Of a DNA stretch of 64,000 nt, positions 7,101 to 15,246 are shown in pieces. Origin of the DNA: JAGVSV01 sp050952845 (GTDB lineage Bacteria > Bacillota > Clostridia > Christensenellales > Aristaeellaceae). Made by a program: the position numbers and the translations under genes. The notes under the pieces are model-generated. The model searched no databases. It saw only the letters and a list, made by a program, of their open reading frames with translations, and was not told the DNA's origin. The stretch's first letter is position 1, and every line of letters begins with the position of its first letter. The stretch is from positions 1,674,001 to 1,738,000 of the forward strand of contig JBMNLP010000001.1 of assembly GCA_050952845.1 (NCBI GenBank). Direction: 5' to 3'.

Positions 7101-9322
7101 TGCACATCCGCCACGTTATTCTTCACAATGACATACTGGATGGGATCACCTGTAAGGGTATAACCTTCCTTCAGACCAATCGGTTTTGCCTCAACGCTGT
7201 TGGTGCCATCGACACACTGCACCACTTGGCGCTGCGCCACCTCGTGGCCAGCTTCATCCACATACAGCACGGTAATATCGATCGGGCTGCTGATAACAGG
7301 TGTTTCCATCGGCTCCTGCGTTGGTTCAATGGTGGGCTCCGTTGTCGGCTCGGTCGTCGGTTCAGCTGTTGGTTCAGTGGTCGGTTCAAGAGTTGGCTTG
7401 GCCGTTGGTTCAGTGGTTGGTTCAAGAGTCGGCTTGGCCGTTGGTTCAGTGGTTGGTTCAAGAGTCGGCTTGGCCGTTGGTTCAGTGGTTGGTTCAAGAA
7501 TTGGCTCTGTGGTGGGCTCCGGAATTTCAGTTTCAACAGGCAGCACCGTGGGCGCAGGTGACGCCAGTGTAGCGTTATATGCTGCGCTTTCCTCTTCGTC
7601 TAGCAGACGGACAAATTCTGCCATCACATAGCCGTCACGCCCTTTGGCAATTGCCTTATACCAGGGGCCATCGGAATGCGTCTCCTGATAATGGATAAAC
7701 AGCATGTCGTCCCTTAGCAGTTTTACCAGGATATCGGTGTTCTTTGACGACCCCTCTCTAAAGTTCACGCTGGATGCCGTTACCACCGCCCATCGGTTGA
7801 TGGGGTCGTTGTCAATAATGGGGATAGGCTGTGCAACGGGTGCATCTGGTTCACCCGGTACATCAGGCACATCGCTAGCCTCTGTATCATCCTGGTCCTG
7901 CAAGCCCAACAACAACTGATCTGCCTGCGGAACCGATGCTTTCCGATACATGAAGGTCACCTGCTCTGCAGAGAGAATGCCATCGGCACTGACGGTGACC
8001 GTTACCTCATGCGGCATGCCATCAACCAGCGTGTACCCGTCTATCTCACGCGCAGACACGATCTCGGAAGCCCCGGGCGATACCGTCACGGTATATTGAT
8101 GATCGCCAATCAATTGGTTGAACTCGTCATAACAATACACAGGTATTATCACAGCCTCTACAACCTTCCGATACATGAAGGTCACCTGCTCTGCAGAGGG
8201 AATGCCATCAGCATCGACGGTGATCGTTACCTCATGCGGCATGCCATCAGCCAGCGTGTACCCGTCTATCTCACGCGCAGACACAATCTCGGAAACCCCA
8301 GGCGACACCGTCACGGTATATTGATGATCGCCAATCAATTGGTTGAACTCGTCATAACAGTACACAGGTATTGTCACAGCCTCTACAACCTTCCGATACA
8401 TGAAGGTCACCTGCTCTGCAGAGGGAATGCCATCAGCATCGACGGTGACCGTTACCTCATGCGGCATGCCATCAGCCAGCGTGTACCCGTCTATCTCACG
8501 CGCAGACACGATCTCGGAAGCCCCGGGCGACACCGTCACGGTATATTGATGATCGCCAATCAACTGATTGAACTCGTCATAACAGTACACGGGTATTGTC
8601 ACAGCCTGCACAGCTTTCTGATAGGTGAAAACAACCTCTTGATGAGAGGGCACGCCATCGGCATCAACAGTGACGTTCTGCGCCATGTCGCCAACCAGCG
8701 TATACTCACCAATGGTCATCGGCGCAGTCACTGGTGTGACGGCATTGGGCTGGCAAGATGCCCATGTCTGTTCTGCAACAGGCTGGCCTGAGATGTCCAG
8801 GTACAGCACTGGCACATCAACCACCCCCACAGCAGGCGGCTCCTCAGCCTGTGGCGGCTCCGGTTCAATAGCCGAGATGGAAAAATACAAGCGATATTCT
8901 GCCAGCGTCTCGCCCTGTACGCCCAGCGCCAGAATGGTCAGGTACATGTCGCCCAGGGCGTTGCCGGCATCTTGATAAGGCAATGCTGACAGTGGCGTTC
9001 CGCTTTCCAGTGAGCTGGCTTCAAGTAGAGCAAAGCCGCCAGGATATTGGCCCAACAGGTCAATGAGGTTTAGAGCAGCATCTGCTCCCAAGGCTTCCTC
9101 ATCGATATACAGCCAGTAACTGTTCTCAAAGCCAGGATACGCAACAGGTTCGGCAACTGCCTCGCGCTGGCTGCCGTCGCTGCGCAGCCAGTTTAATGAA
9201 AAACTTACAGGTGCCTGCACCTCTGCCGCATAAATCGGTGCCAAAACTCCTAAGATAATGAATAGGCAGAGTCCCCATGCAGTCAGTTTCCGAATAACCA
9301 TAGAATGATCGGCATGTTTCAT
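4148..9322 (-). CDS. giant repeat-rich, membrane-anchored surface protein (MucBP-like and SH3-like repeats)
   Basis: A protein of about 1724 residues. The second Met is taken as start because GGAGG lies 7 bases before it and only 1 base before the first. Order: signal sequence (about 10-35, ending PIYAA); MucBP-like modules including three near-identical 75-residue units at about 236-460; SH3-like module 1 (about 507-576); a Pro-Thr-Glu linker with 12-residue repeats (about 590-670); further MucBP-like modules (about 680-930); five more SH3-like modules (about 940-1420), each with a W/Y-Y...GYV or GFI ending; a single membrane span (about 1518-1544); and a 180-residue Gln/Pro/Gly-rich tail ending in Arg-rich sequence. 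There is no LPXTG motif, so it is probably anchored by the span, with the basic tail inside the cell. MucBP and SH3 modules usually bind glycans or cell wall. The ligand is unknown. Confidence 0.8.
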   Translation of the reverse strand: MKHADHSMVIRKLTAWGLCLFIILGVLAPIYAAEVQAPVSFSLNWLRSDGSQREAVAEPVAYPGFENSYWLYIDEEALGADAALNLIDLLGQYPGGFALLEASSLESGTPLSALPYQDAGNALGDMYLTILALGVQGETLAEYRLYFSISAIEPEPPQAEEPPAVGVVDVPVLYLDISGQPVAEQTWASCQPNAVTPVTAPMTIGEYTLVGDMAQNVTVDADGVPSHQEVVFTYQKAVQAVTIPVYCYDEFNQLIGDHQYTVTVSPGASEIVSAREIDGYTLADGMPHEVTVTVDADGIPSAEQVTFMYRKVVEAVTIPVYCYDEFNQLIGDHQYTVTVSPGVSEIVSAREIDGYTLADGMPHEVTITVDADGIPSAEQVTFMYRKVVEAVIIPVYCYDEFNQLIGDHQYTVTVSPGASEIVSAREIDGYTLVDGMPHEVTVTVSADGILSAEQVTFMYRKASVPQADQLLLGLQDQDDTEASDVPDVPGEPDAPVAQPIPIIDNDPINRWAVVTASSVNFREGSSKNTDILVKLLRDDMLFIHYQETHSDGPWYKAIAKGRDGYVMAEFVRLLDEEESAAYNATLASPAPTVLPVETEIPEPTTEPILEPTTEPTAKPTLEPTTEPTAKPTLEPTTEPTAKPTLEPTTEPTAEPTTEPTTEPTIEPTQEPMETPVISSPIDITVLYVDEAGHEVAQRQVVQCVDGTNSVEAKPIGLKEGYTLTGDPIQYVIVKNNVADVQSITFVYTRAVAKATEVPAPAPKVKIVYVYYRDQSDNTLFTESVSCYQNENNIIFADPSKVPGNKDGRYTLNDVPQKSVLVDNAGNANPAEVIFRFADTWVNLETKVKVHFRTAEGETLAPSKEEAVVLGVNDVYARPDALPNGYTLVMAQPQKVTMAQDGSLSPAEVIFIYQRTETVVTASPTPAEITYSLDPMDAYAYPRSDAINFRSSPFITGDNVLSVVSRNDLAHITGSLVNEQDELWYYADINGTKGFIKESVVRILTEHEVAALMGYTPSPEPEPTAQPTAIPDGEPIDLWGEVLKGSVRFRSAPAKARGNIVLTLNKGDKVWVYTQKTEDGEPWYHAKANNKDGYVMAELVRLYLLEESEKYQLQLATPMPTQEPPATTVPEATPEATDAPTQEPEATEVAMPADTLLPYQGYALTTQQVALRSGSSEEDDTILETLPAETLLYLWGQTQVGDVVWNSVEALAIARSGFVPDSALRRISGEEAEYHRSLFQPVQTASPEPSPPPQVETGYAITLGDNVPLRRHYDTYAEIDSLLDGSIIVSVLGQEYTQDMTWHLVQYGERYGFIRADQLRMLNEAETAGYLESLKTPLPTMPPVTFPPVSQDSPSSYGYVNADNVRLRKEPSTDSPVNKMMNKNAFALVLGSVRQPDGIWYHINQSGTEGYVLESYFTVLPLNQLTSYLKSSDYLGANTSAAALPGSAPAQITSVEDFNTGVWKNPALAQASYEPFVPPGTSTPLIEAIETPAASGEPTEYPLPSFVPTASEMPDRAKSSSFPVGLLAVGIVAVLGGGGYYAYYMYRDNQKRAAQRAAQQRQQAQQAGRQAGQPSTRPAARQPGYTSPYMPPQPRPPAQGPGTPPPATGPYRPPQQPGSVMGPPQPGAPKTGTAPHTQLVPPNATRGLQGSVQTPYFRPVQPQQMPEAKPSIPGQPAAPGQPVDHGTRRYPAQGTEQGSAAAPKPPGDDPARPARRRRTDRHQDT
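7368..7511. repeat. 36-bp tandem repeat encoding a Pro-Thr linker
   Basis: Direct repeats with a 36-bp period start at 7368, 7404, 7440 and 7476 and encode the 12-residue unit EPTTEPTAKPTL in the surface protein. Such in-frame units are prone to slippage, so their number probably varies between strains. Confidence 0.9.
7941..8615. repeat. three 225-bp tandem repeats encoding MucBP-like modules
   Basis: Units start at 7941, 8166 and 8391 with exact 225-bp spacing and differ at only scattered positions. Each encodes 75 residues containing VYCYDEFNQLIGDHQYTV and EIDGYTLADGMPHEV. A fourth, diverged unit begins at 8616. The high DNA identity points to recent duplication or ongoing conversion. Confidence 0.92.
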
Positions 9323-9362
9323 GACCATTCCTCCTTAAAAAACATTCGACAAAATCGTTACA

Positions 9363-9391
9363 ATTCTATGACGAAATGTCGCCCGTGTCAA
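9363..9391 (-). promoter_or_regulatory. promoter of the surface-protein gene
   Basis: Minus strand TTGACA (9386-9391), a 17-bp spacer and TAGAAT (9363-9368), about 40 bases upstream of the chosen start codon. Confidence 0.75.
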
Positions 9392-9615
9392 ATCCTGTCA
9401 GTCGAGTAAAGCGATGGATACAGATACAGATCACCCTGTGTTCATTGAGCACCCTGATACCAACCGAACACCATCAGCCATTCCCGTTCCCACAACCAAC
9501 ACGCCCAACGCACTACGTCCACTATGTGTGTAGCCGCATCATCAGCCCTCACTCACCATACCAGCCCCGGAAACATCGGCCTATCCATCAAACGAATGGG
9601 CACTCCAGTTTCGTG
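9392..9615. other. intergenic stretch without a recognisable gene
   Basis: Lies between two divergent transcription units. The sequence is rich in C/A and I see no convincing ORF with a ribosome site, no tRNA and no hairpin terminator. The regulatory content sits just to the right, at 9616-9655. Confidence 0.5.
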
Positions 9616-9655
9616 CAAAACGATAAGATATATCGGTCACAAAGGTATCGTTTTG
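9616..9655. promoter_or_regulatory. 10-bp inverted repeat upstream of the GH4 gene
   Basis: CAAAACGATA (9616-9625) and TATCGTTTTG (9646-9655) are perfect inverted arms separated by 20 bp. This looks like two half-sites of an operator, or a stem-loop, about 100 bases before the GH4 start codon. It is a candidate for sugar-responsive control. The -10-like TATGAT at 9706-9711 lies downstream of it. Confidence 0.4.
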
Positions 9656-9755
9656 ATGTACTGCTGTTATATCTCTGCAATTGCTCATCTGGACAAGCGA
9701 GTGACTATGATGCTATAGTTCATTTCAGAGCTTGATTTGATTGGAGGAAACCATC

Positions 9756-11267
9756 ATGGCAAAAATCACCTTTATTGGCGCCGGTTCCATCGGCTTCACC
9801 AGGGGCTTGCTGAAGGACATCCTGTCTGTTCCCGAACTGCAGAAATTTGAAGTCGCTTTCATGGATATCAGCGAACACAACCTGGACATGGTCTATCAAC
9901 TGTGTCAGCGTGATATCAATGCAAACAACCTTGACATCAAGATTCACGCAACAACCAATCGCCGTGAAGCGCTGAAAGATGCCAAATATATCATCACCTG
10001 CATGCGTATCGGCGGCCTTGAAGCTTTTAAGACCGACATTGAAATCCCGCTGAAATATGGCGTTGACCAGTGCGTTGGTGATACGCTTAGCGCCGGCGGC
10101 ATTATGTATGGGCAGCGCGACATCGCTGTGCTAAAAGGTTTATGCGAAGATATTCGGGAAGTCGCTGCTCCTGACTGCCTGATGCTCAACTACTGCAATC
10201 CCAACGCCATGGTGACCTGGTACTGCAATCATTACGGCAAAGTCAATACTGTCGGCCTATGCCACGGCGTTCAGGGCGGACATGAGTTAATCGCGGGGGC
10301 TTTGGGCTACAAGAAAGATGAGATTGACATCATCTGTGCCGGCATCAATCACATGACTTGGTATACATCCATTCAACACAAGGGCATCGAACTCAACGAC
10401 AAGCTATTGGCTGCTCTGGAAGCAGACCCGGAAATCGCTCAGACTGAAAAGTGCCGTATCGACATGATGAAGCGCTTTGGCTATTTCTCCACCGAGTCTA
10501 ACGGCCACCTGTCCGAATACGTGCCATGGTATCGCAAGCGTCCTGACGAAATCAAGAATTGGATCGACCTCGGTGTTTGGATCAATGGTGAGACAGGCGG
10601 CTACCTGCGCGTTTGTACAGAAAGCCGCAACTGGTTCGAGGTTGACTTTCCAAACTGGATGAAAGAAGAACCCAAGAAATACGAATATGGTCAACGCAGT
10701 CATGAACATGGCTCGTGGATCATCGAGTCCATGGAAACAGGCCGTGTATACCGCGGTCACTTCAACCGCATCAATAACGGCACCATCAAAAACCTGCCCG
10801 ATGATTGCGTTATTGAAGCGCCCGGCTTTGTCGATACATTCGGCATCAACATGCCTTCCATTGGCGACCTGCCCCTGGGCTGTGCTGCGGTCTGCTTGTC
10901 CAACATCACGGTTCAGCGCCTGGCTGTTGAAGCCGGCGCGCACGGAGACATCAGCCTGCTCCGTCAGGCAATGATGATGGATCCGCTGGTCGGCGCTGTC
11001 TGCGATCCCAACGAAATCTGGCAGATGACCGACGAAATGCTGATCGCCCAGGAGAAATGGCTGCCCCAGTATGCCGATGAAATCGCCAAAGCAAAGGAAC
11101 GTTGGGCAAAGGCAGAAGCGGAGGGCACGTTGATTGCCCCAATTGTTACCGAAGGCGCCGCACGGCTACACACTAAAACGGTAGAAGAAATGGCTGCGAA
11201 TCAGGAAGCGGCTCGCAAAATGGCTGCTGAAGCCGACAAAGCCAAGGAGCGCCCTGCAGCTAAATAA
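9756..11267 (+). CDS. GH4-family glycosidase (alpha-galactosidase/alpha-glucosidase type)
   Basis: GH4 enzymes hydrolyse glycosides by an NAD- and metal-dependent oxidation-elimination mechanism in the cytosol. The N-terminal NAD loop is seen as FIGAGSIGFTR (residues 6-16). The metal/substrate motif CHGVQ is at 169-173, NYCNPN at 145-150, and GINHMTWYT near 200. At 503 residues it is longer than usual (about 430-450), because of a Lys/Glu/Ala-rich C-terminal extension. The start at 9756 has GGAGG 8 bases upstream. It is followed on the same strand by a sugar ABC transporter, so it probably cleaves the imported sugar. The exact sugar (galactoside, glucoside or galacturonide) cannot be assigned from sequence alone. 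Confidence 0.85.
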   Translation: MAKITFIGAGSIGFTRGLLKDILSVPELQKFEVAFMDISEHNLDMVYQLCQRDINANNLDIKIHATTNRREALKDAKYIITCMRIGGLEAFKTDIEIPLKYGVDQCVGDTLSAGGIMYGQRDIAVLKGLCEDIREVAAPDCLMLNYCNPNAMVTWYCNHYGKVNTVGLCHGVQGGHELIAGALGYKKDEIDIICAGINHMTWYTSIQHKGIELNDKLLAALEADPEIAQTEKCRIDMMKRFGYFSTESNGHLSEYVPWYRKRPDEIKNWIDLGVWINGETGGYLRVCTESRNWFEVDFPNWMKEEPKKYEYGQRSHEHGSWIIESMETGRVYRGHFNRINNGTIKNLPDDCVIEAPGFVDTFGINMPSIGDLPLGCAAVCLSNITVQRLAVEAGAHGDISLLRQAMMMDPLVGAVCDPNEIWQMTDEMLIAQEKWLPQYADEIAKAKERWAKAEAEGTLIAPIVTEGAARLHTKTVEEMAANQEAARKMAAEADKAKERPAAK

Positions 11268-11303
11268 AAGCAACTTAAAAACATTTTGAAAATCTGAATG
11301 CAC

Positions 11304-11343
11304 ACGGGGCTGTTGCGATTCTTCTTTTCTGCTACAGCCCCGT
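11304..11343 (+). terminator. hairpin terminator after the GH4 gene
   Basis: A 10-bp perfect stem, ACGGGGCTGT (11304-11313) with ACAGCCCCGT (11334-11343), and a 20-base T-rich loop. The tail after the stem has few Ts, so it may be weak or depend on other factors. Confidence 0.55.
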
Positions 11344-11508
11344 TACAGTTTCCCAGCGACATGCTGTTATTCCACAGTTACATGAGACAGTATCTTTCCC
11401 GAACGACCTGGTCAAGTCCCTTTGCATCGGCTGCTTTTTCTCATCTGTTGTTTGAATTGGTCCCTTTTCCCATCAGCTTTCCCCGCTAATGTTAGGAAAA
11501 ATCTGCAA

Positions 11509-11537
11509 TTGATTTGAAAATGAAGATGTGTTATTAT
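11509..11537 (+). promoter_or_regulatory. promoter of the sugar ABC transporter operon
   Basis: TTGATT (11509-11514), a 17-bp spacer and TATTAT (11532-11537). It gives the transporter genes their own transcript, separate from the GH4 gene upstream. The rest of the 11268-11659 gap shows no gene. Confidence 0.6.
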
Positions 11538-11659
11538 ATGAGCAAATGTTAGATGATGGTTTATTTGATGGTCGGGATAAAACTCCGCTCACGTAAAATG
11601 GTTATCTGATGGTGCAAGTGCTGAAAAGAATCCGACAGGAAAAGGAGGGTGACTGAATC

Positions 11660-12610
11660 GTGGATGCTCTGAAAAGCATCAGAGCCCCGAAGGGAAACGG
11701 CATTCTGCGGGATATTCGAAAAAGATATCTGCTGCATATGTTTGTATGGATGGGATTGATACATCTATTCTTGTTCAGCGTTCTGCCTATTACCGGTGTG
11801 CAGATGGCATTCCGCGATTTCAAGCTGAGAGAGGGCATGGCAGGCATCTGGACCGGTAAATGGGTTGGTCTGAAATATCTTGAAGAATTTCTGACCAACC
11901 GTAAGTTTGGCAATCTGATGCAGAATACGCTGATGATCAGTGTATTGAAACTCATCCTGAACTTCCCGATGGCGATCGCCTTTGCGGTTATGCTCACGGA
12001 GATGCCGTGGCCCAGATTCAAACGCGTGGTACAGACGGTCAGCTATCTGCCGCATTTTATTTCATGGGTTGTTGTATCGGGCATCATGTTTGCATTCTTC
12101 TCGACCAGTCAGGGGCTTTTGACGGACATCTGTTCAAAAATTGGCATTGAGATGCCGCCAATTCTGATAAAACCGGAGTATTATTATGGACTGGCCGTAT
12201 TCAGCGAACTATGGAAAGAGATGGGCTGGAACGCAATCATTTACCTGGCTGCCATTTCCAGCATCGATCCAACACTGTATGAAAGCGCACAAATCGATGG
12301 CGCTGGTCGTATTCGCCGCATTTTCAGCATTACGATTCCTTCTATCAAGGGTACCATCGCGGTTCTTTTGATTATGGGTGTTGGCGGATTGATGGGCGGC
12401 GCAAACATGGAACAGTCCATGTTGCTGGGTAACGCTACTAATATTGCTTCCAGCGAGATCATTGAGCTTTATGTGTACAATCAGGGGCTCGGTTCCGGTC
12501 GCTACTCTTACGCAGCAGCAGCAGGTCTTTTCCAATCTGTAGTATCGCTGGTGCTTGTCGTCTTTGCGAACAGGTTCTCCCGCCGTTTCCTTGATTCGTC
12601 ACTATTCTGA
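11660..12610 (+). CDS. carbohydrate ABC transporter permease, LplB type
   Basis: An inner subunit of an ATP-driven sugar importer. The 316 residues contain about six hydrophobic spans and the EAA loop (ESAQIDGAGRIRRIFSITIP, about residues 213-232) that contacts the ATPase. It resembles the LplB/YtcP subfamily by the N-terminal FLFSVLPITGVQMAF region. The start is GTG with AGGAGG 11 bases upstream; no in-frame ATG fits better. It forms an operon with the second permease and the binding protein. No ATPase gene is nearby, so a shared MsmK-type ATPase elsewhere is likely, as is usual for this subfamily. Confidence 0.92.
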   Translation: MDALKSIRAPKGNGILRDIRKRYLLHMFVWMGLIHLFLFSVLPITGVQMAFRDFKLREGMAGIWTGKWVGLKYLEEFLTNRKFGNLMQNTLMISVLKLILNFPMAIAFAVMLTEMPWPRFKRVVQTVSYLPHFISWVVVSGIMFAFFSTSQGLLTDICSKIGIEMPPILIKPEYYYGLAVFSELWKEMGWNAIIYLAAISSIDPTLYESAQIDGAGRIRRIFSITIPSIKGTIAVLLIMGVGGLMGGANMEQSMLLGNATNIASSEIIELYVYNQGLGSGRYSYAAAAGLFQSVVSLVLVVFANRFSRRFLDSSLF

Positions 12611-12627
12611 TAGGGAGGGGATTGCAG

Positions 12628-13566
12628 ATGTCTAAAACAAACTTTCCTGATATCAAGATGCATTCAAAGAATCGAATCGCGTTGACGCGTGAAGACAAGG
12701 TGCTGAATGCATTGATTATGGTAATCATGATGCTTGTGTTTATCTTTACAGTCTACCCCTTCTATTACGTACTTGTCATGTCGTTTAATGATGGCTATGA
12801 TGCGATGGCTGGCGGCATCTATCTATGGCCACGCAAGTTTTCTTTTGAAAATTACAGTGAATTCCTAACAGATCAAAAATGGATCACCGCGATTTTTATA
12901 TCAGTTAGCCGTACGCTGGTAGGAACGATTCTTGGCGTATTCTTTACCTGTCTGGTTGCTTACGCAATGTCGTTTGAAGATCTGAAGCTGCGAAAATTCT
13001 ATTATGGCATCATGATTGTGTGCATGTACTTTAGCGGCGGATTGATTCCTTACTATCTGGTAATCAGAGAACTGGGGCTGCTCAACTCGTTCTGGGTGTA
13101 TGTTATACCGAGAATGTTCAGCATATATAACATGATACTGGCGATATCCTTCTTCCAGTCCATGCCCAAGACACTATATGAATCGGCGTATCTGGATGGC
13201 GCGAACGACTTGTTGATCTATGTGAAGATCGTATTGCCGCTGTCCAAACCGCTAATAGCGACGCTGGCGTTGTTTGTAGCTGTAGGACAATGGAATGCCT
13301 GGATGGACACAGCATTCTACTGCACGGGACAAAATAACCTTCGAACACTGGCATTCCTGCTGCGTGATGTAATCGTCTCCAACGAAACAGGCGCGATGCG
13401 CATGGGTGCCATGACTTCGGTCGCGGCGGGTAAAATGAAACCTACAACATCGCGATCCATTCAGATGGCTGCAATGATTGTTTCCGTGCTACCAATTCTA
13501 TGCGTATATCCGTTCCTTCAGAAATACTTCGTCAGCGGTATCATGCTTGGCGCAGTGAAAGGCTGA
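12628..13566 (+). CDS. carbohydrate ABC transporter permease, LplC type
   Basis: Second membrane subunit of the importer, 312 residues with about six spans. The EAA loop reads ESAYLDGANDLLIYVKIVLP, about residues 190-209. The N-terminal TVYPFYYVLVMSFNDG is typical of the LplC/YtcO group. I chose the ATG at 12628 over the upstream TTG because GGAGGG lies 8 bases before it. The gap to the preceding permease is 17 bases, so the two are co-transcribed and should form a heterodimer. Confidence 0.92.
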   Translation: MSKTNFPDIKMHSKNRIALTREDKVLNALIMVIMMLVFIFTVYPFYYVLVMSFNDGYDAMAGGIYLWPRKFSFENYSEFLTDQKWITAIFISVSRTLVGTILGVFFTCLVAYAMSFEDLKLRKFYYGIMIVCMYFSGGLIPYYLVIRELGLLNSFWVYVIPRMFSIYNMILAISFFQSMPKTLYESAYLDGANDLLIYVKIVLPLSKPLIATLALFVAVGQWNAWMDTAFYCTGQNNLRTLAFLLRDVIVSNETGAMRMGAMTSVAAGKMKPTTSRSIQMAAMIVSVLPILCVYPFLQKYFVSGIMLGAVKG

Positions 13567-13637
13567 GCTCATTGGGTTTAAGAGGTGGTAAGCCTCTGAA
13601 TTAATAATCTTCGAGATTAAAGAAGGGAGAATGAATC

Positions 13638-15179
13638 ATGAAAAAGTTCCTTACGACCCTGTTGGCAGCTTTGATGCTGCTGACCTTACTGATGTCCCCC
13701 ATACTGGCTGAAGGCCGAGTAGACTGGGGTGAAGCACCCGAAGCTAAGACGCTGACCCTTTTTGCCGACTGTACCTGGCTGCCCTATGATACCCTTGACG
13801 GTATCATCCCTCAGTGGATTACAGAGGAAACCGGCATTACCGTTAACCTGATCAAGGCGACTGACTCTAATCAGATTGTTATGCTGGTTGCTTCCGGCGA
13901 TCTACCCGACATGATCATGACCGACAATGCCAACATGTTCCGTGAGCTTTCCAATGAGGATATGTGTTATTCTTTCAATGAGCTTATCGAGCAGTATGTC
14001 CCCAACTGGGAAGTTCCTGAAGTAGAGCAGAATATGAATGCATACTATTCTGAGGACGGCAAGTTCTACATGCTGAAAAACTATTTCAATACCATCGAAG
14101 AGATCAAGGCTGCCGGTGGACTGGCTGTCAACAACCACCAATTCTACATGCGTACTGATATCTTCAAAGCAATGGGCGAAACTGAATATCCCTCCAATAC
14201 CGAAGAATTGATGGCTCTGCTGGGCCGCGTTAAAGAGCAATATCCTAACATGATCCCCATGGTATTCCAGCACCGCAATTATAGCGCTTTCTCTTCGCTG
14301 GTTGGTCTGGATCGCTCTATGCCCAAAGATGCTGAAGGCAACCCTGTTCACGAGATGTCCGTTCCTCAGTTCAAGGATTTCCTGAGCGTCATTAATCAGA
14401 TGTACCGGAAAGGCTATATCCTCGAAGAGAACTTCTCCTTCAACTCTGACGAACAGATGATCCAGTATATGTCCAATGGACAGGGATTTATGTTTTCCAG
14501 CTATGGTCTGGATGATGCTACCTATACGGGCTATGTCCGCAATGCCGATCCCGAAGCTTCTTTGGATCAGTTGCCTCTTATGGACAATTATGCAAGAACC
14601 TTCTCTGTCTCCGGTTGGGCAGGAACCTTCATTACCAAGGATTGTTCGGATCCCGAAGCAGCCATCAAGCTGATCTCCTGGATTAAAGATGGCGACAATA
14701 AGTATGGGTCTTGGTGCGGCGTGAAGGGCATTGACTGGGATTTTGACGAGAATGGCGATTTCATCGCCCTCGAGCGCTATGTTGAGGCTAAGGCAAATGG
14801 TGCTGTTGACCCAACCTACACCGGTGTTGGTTTCCTGCTCAGCGCAACCGACTATATCTGCGAAGGCGTTGTAGGCTATGCAACTTATGATGAGCGTGTC
14901 CGTGCCATTCTGGATGACAGCTGTGCCCGCGCCAACTTCTCCAATGTATGGGGTCTGGTTTCTCCTCTGGCAGATTCCAAGGAAGGTGTCATCAAGAGCG
15001 AACTATACGATCTCATGACCGAGTACTTTCCCATCGTCTGCATGAGCAAGACTGATGAAGAGTTTGAAGCAAACTATGCTAAGATGATGAGTGAGGCAGA
15101 AGCAATCGGTATCGCAGCTTACAATGCATGGCTTAGCGAGACCTATGATGCCTTGTGCGAGCGGTTTGGTACTATCTGA
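13638..15179 (+). CDS. extracellular sugar-binding protein, LplA-type family 1
   Basis: A 513-residue secreted receptor that delivers the sugar to the two permeases. An N-terminal signal (MKKFLTTLLAALMLLTLLMS followed by PILAEG) is clear. It has no Cys after the signal, so unlike most Gram-positive binding proteins it lacks a lipobox. It may be held at the surface some other way or be released. The mature part has the long two-lobe form of the LplA/YtcQ group (WITEETGI, VASGDLPDMIM near residues 55-95). The ribosome site GAAGGGAG is 7 bases upstream. A strong terminator follows, so the three-gene transporter unit may end here. Confidence 0.88.
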   Translation: MKKFLTTLLAALMLLTLLMSPILAEGRVDWGEAPEAKTLTLFADCTWLPYDTLDGIIPQWITEETGITVNLIKATDSNQIVMLVASGDLPDMIMTDNANMFRELSNEDMCYSFNELIEQYVPNWEVPEVEQNMNAYYSEDGKFYMLKNYFNTIEEIKAAGGLAVNNHQFYMRTDIFKAMGETEYPSNTEELMALLGRVKEQYPNMIPMVFQHRNYSAFSSLVGLDRSMPKDAEGNPVHEMSVPQFKDFLSVINQMYRKGYILEENFSFNSDEQMIQYMSNGQGFMFSSYGLDDATYTGYVRNADPEASLDQLPLMDNYARTFSVSGWAGTFITKDCSDPEAAIKLISWIKDGDNKYGSWCGVKGIDWDFDENGDFIALERYVEAKANGAVDPTYTGVGFLLSATDYICEGVVGYATYDERVRAILDDSCARANFSNVWGLVSPLADSKEGVIKSELYDLMTEYFPIVCMSKTDEEFEANYAKMMSEAEAIGIAAYNAWLSETYDALCERFGTI

Positions 15180-15195
15180 TTTCGGGGGTATCCCG

Positions 15196-15226
15196 TCGGT
15201 TCGCCTTTTAGGCGAACCGATTTTTA
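15196..15226 (+). terminator. rho-independent terminator after the binding-protein gene
   Basis: A perfect 10-bp stem, TCGGTTCGCC (15196-15205) with GGCGAACCGA (15211-15220), followed by TTTTTAAAA. It would reduce expression of the following gene relative to the binding protein. Confidence 0.9.
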
Positions 15227-15246
15227 AAATAAGGAAGTAAAATGAG

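Noticed and set aside
7368..7511. Evenly spaced repeats resembling a CRISPR array
   Set aside because: The 36-bp units follow each other without unique spacers and encode a Pro-Thr linker in frame inside the surface protein.
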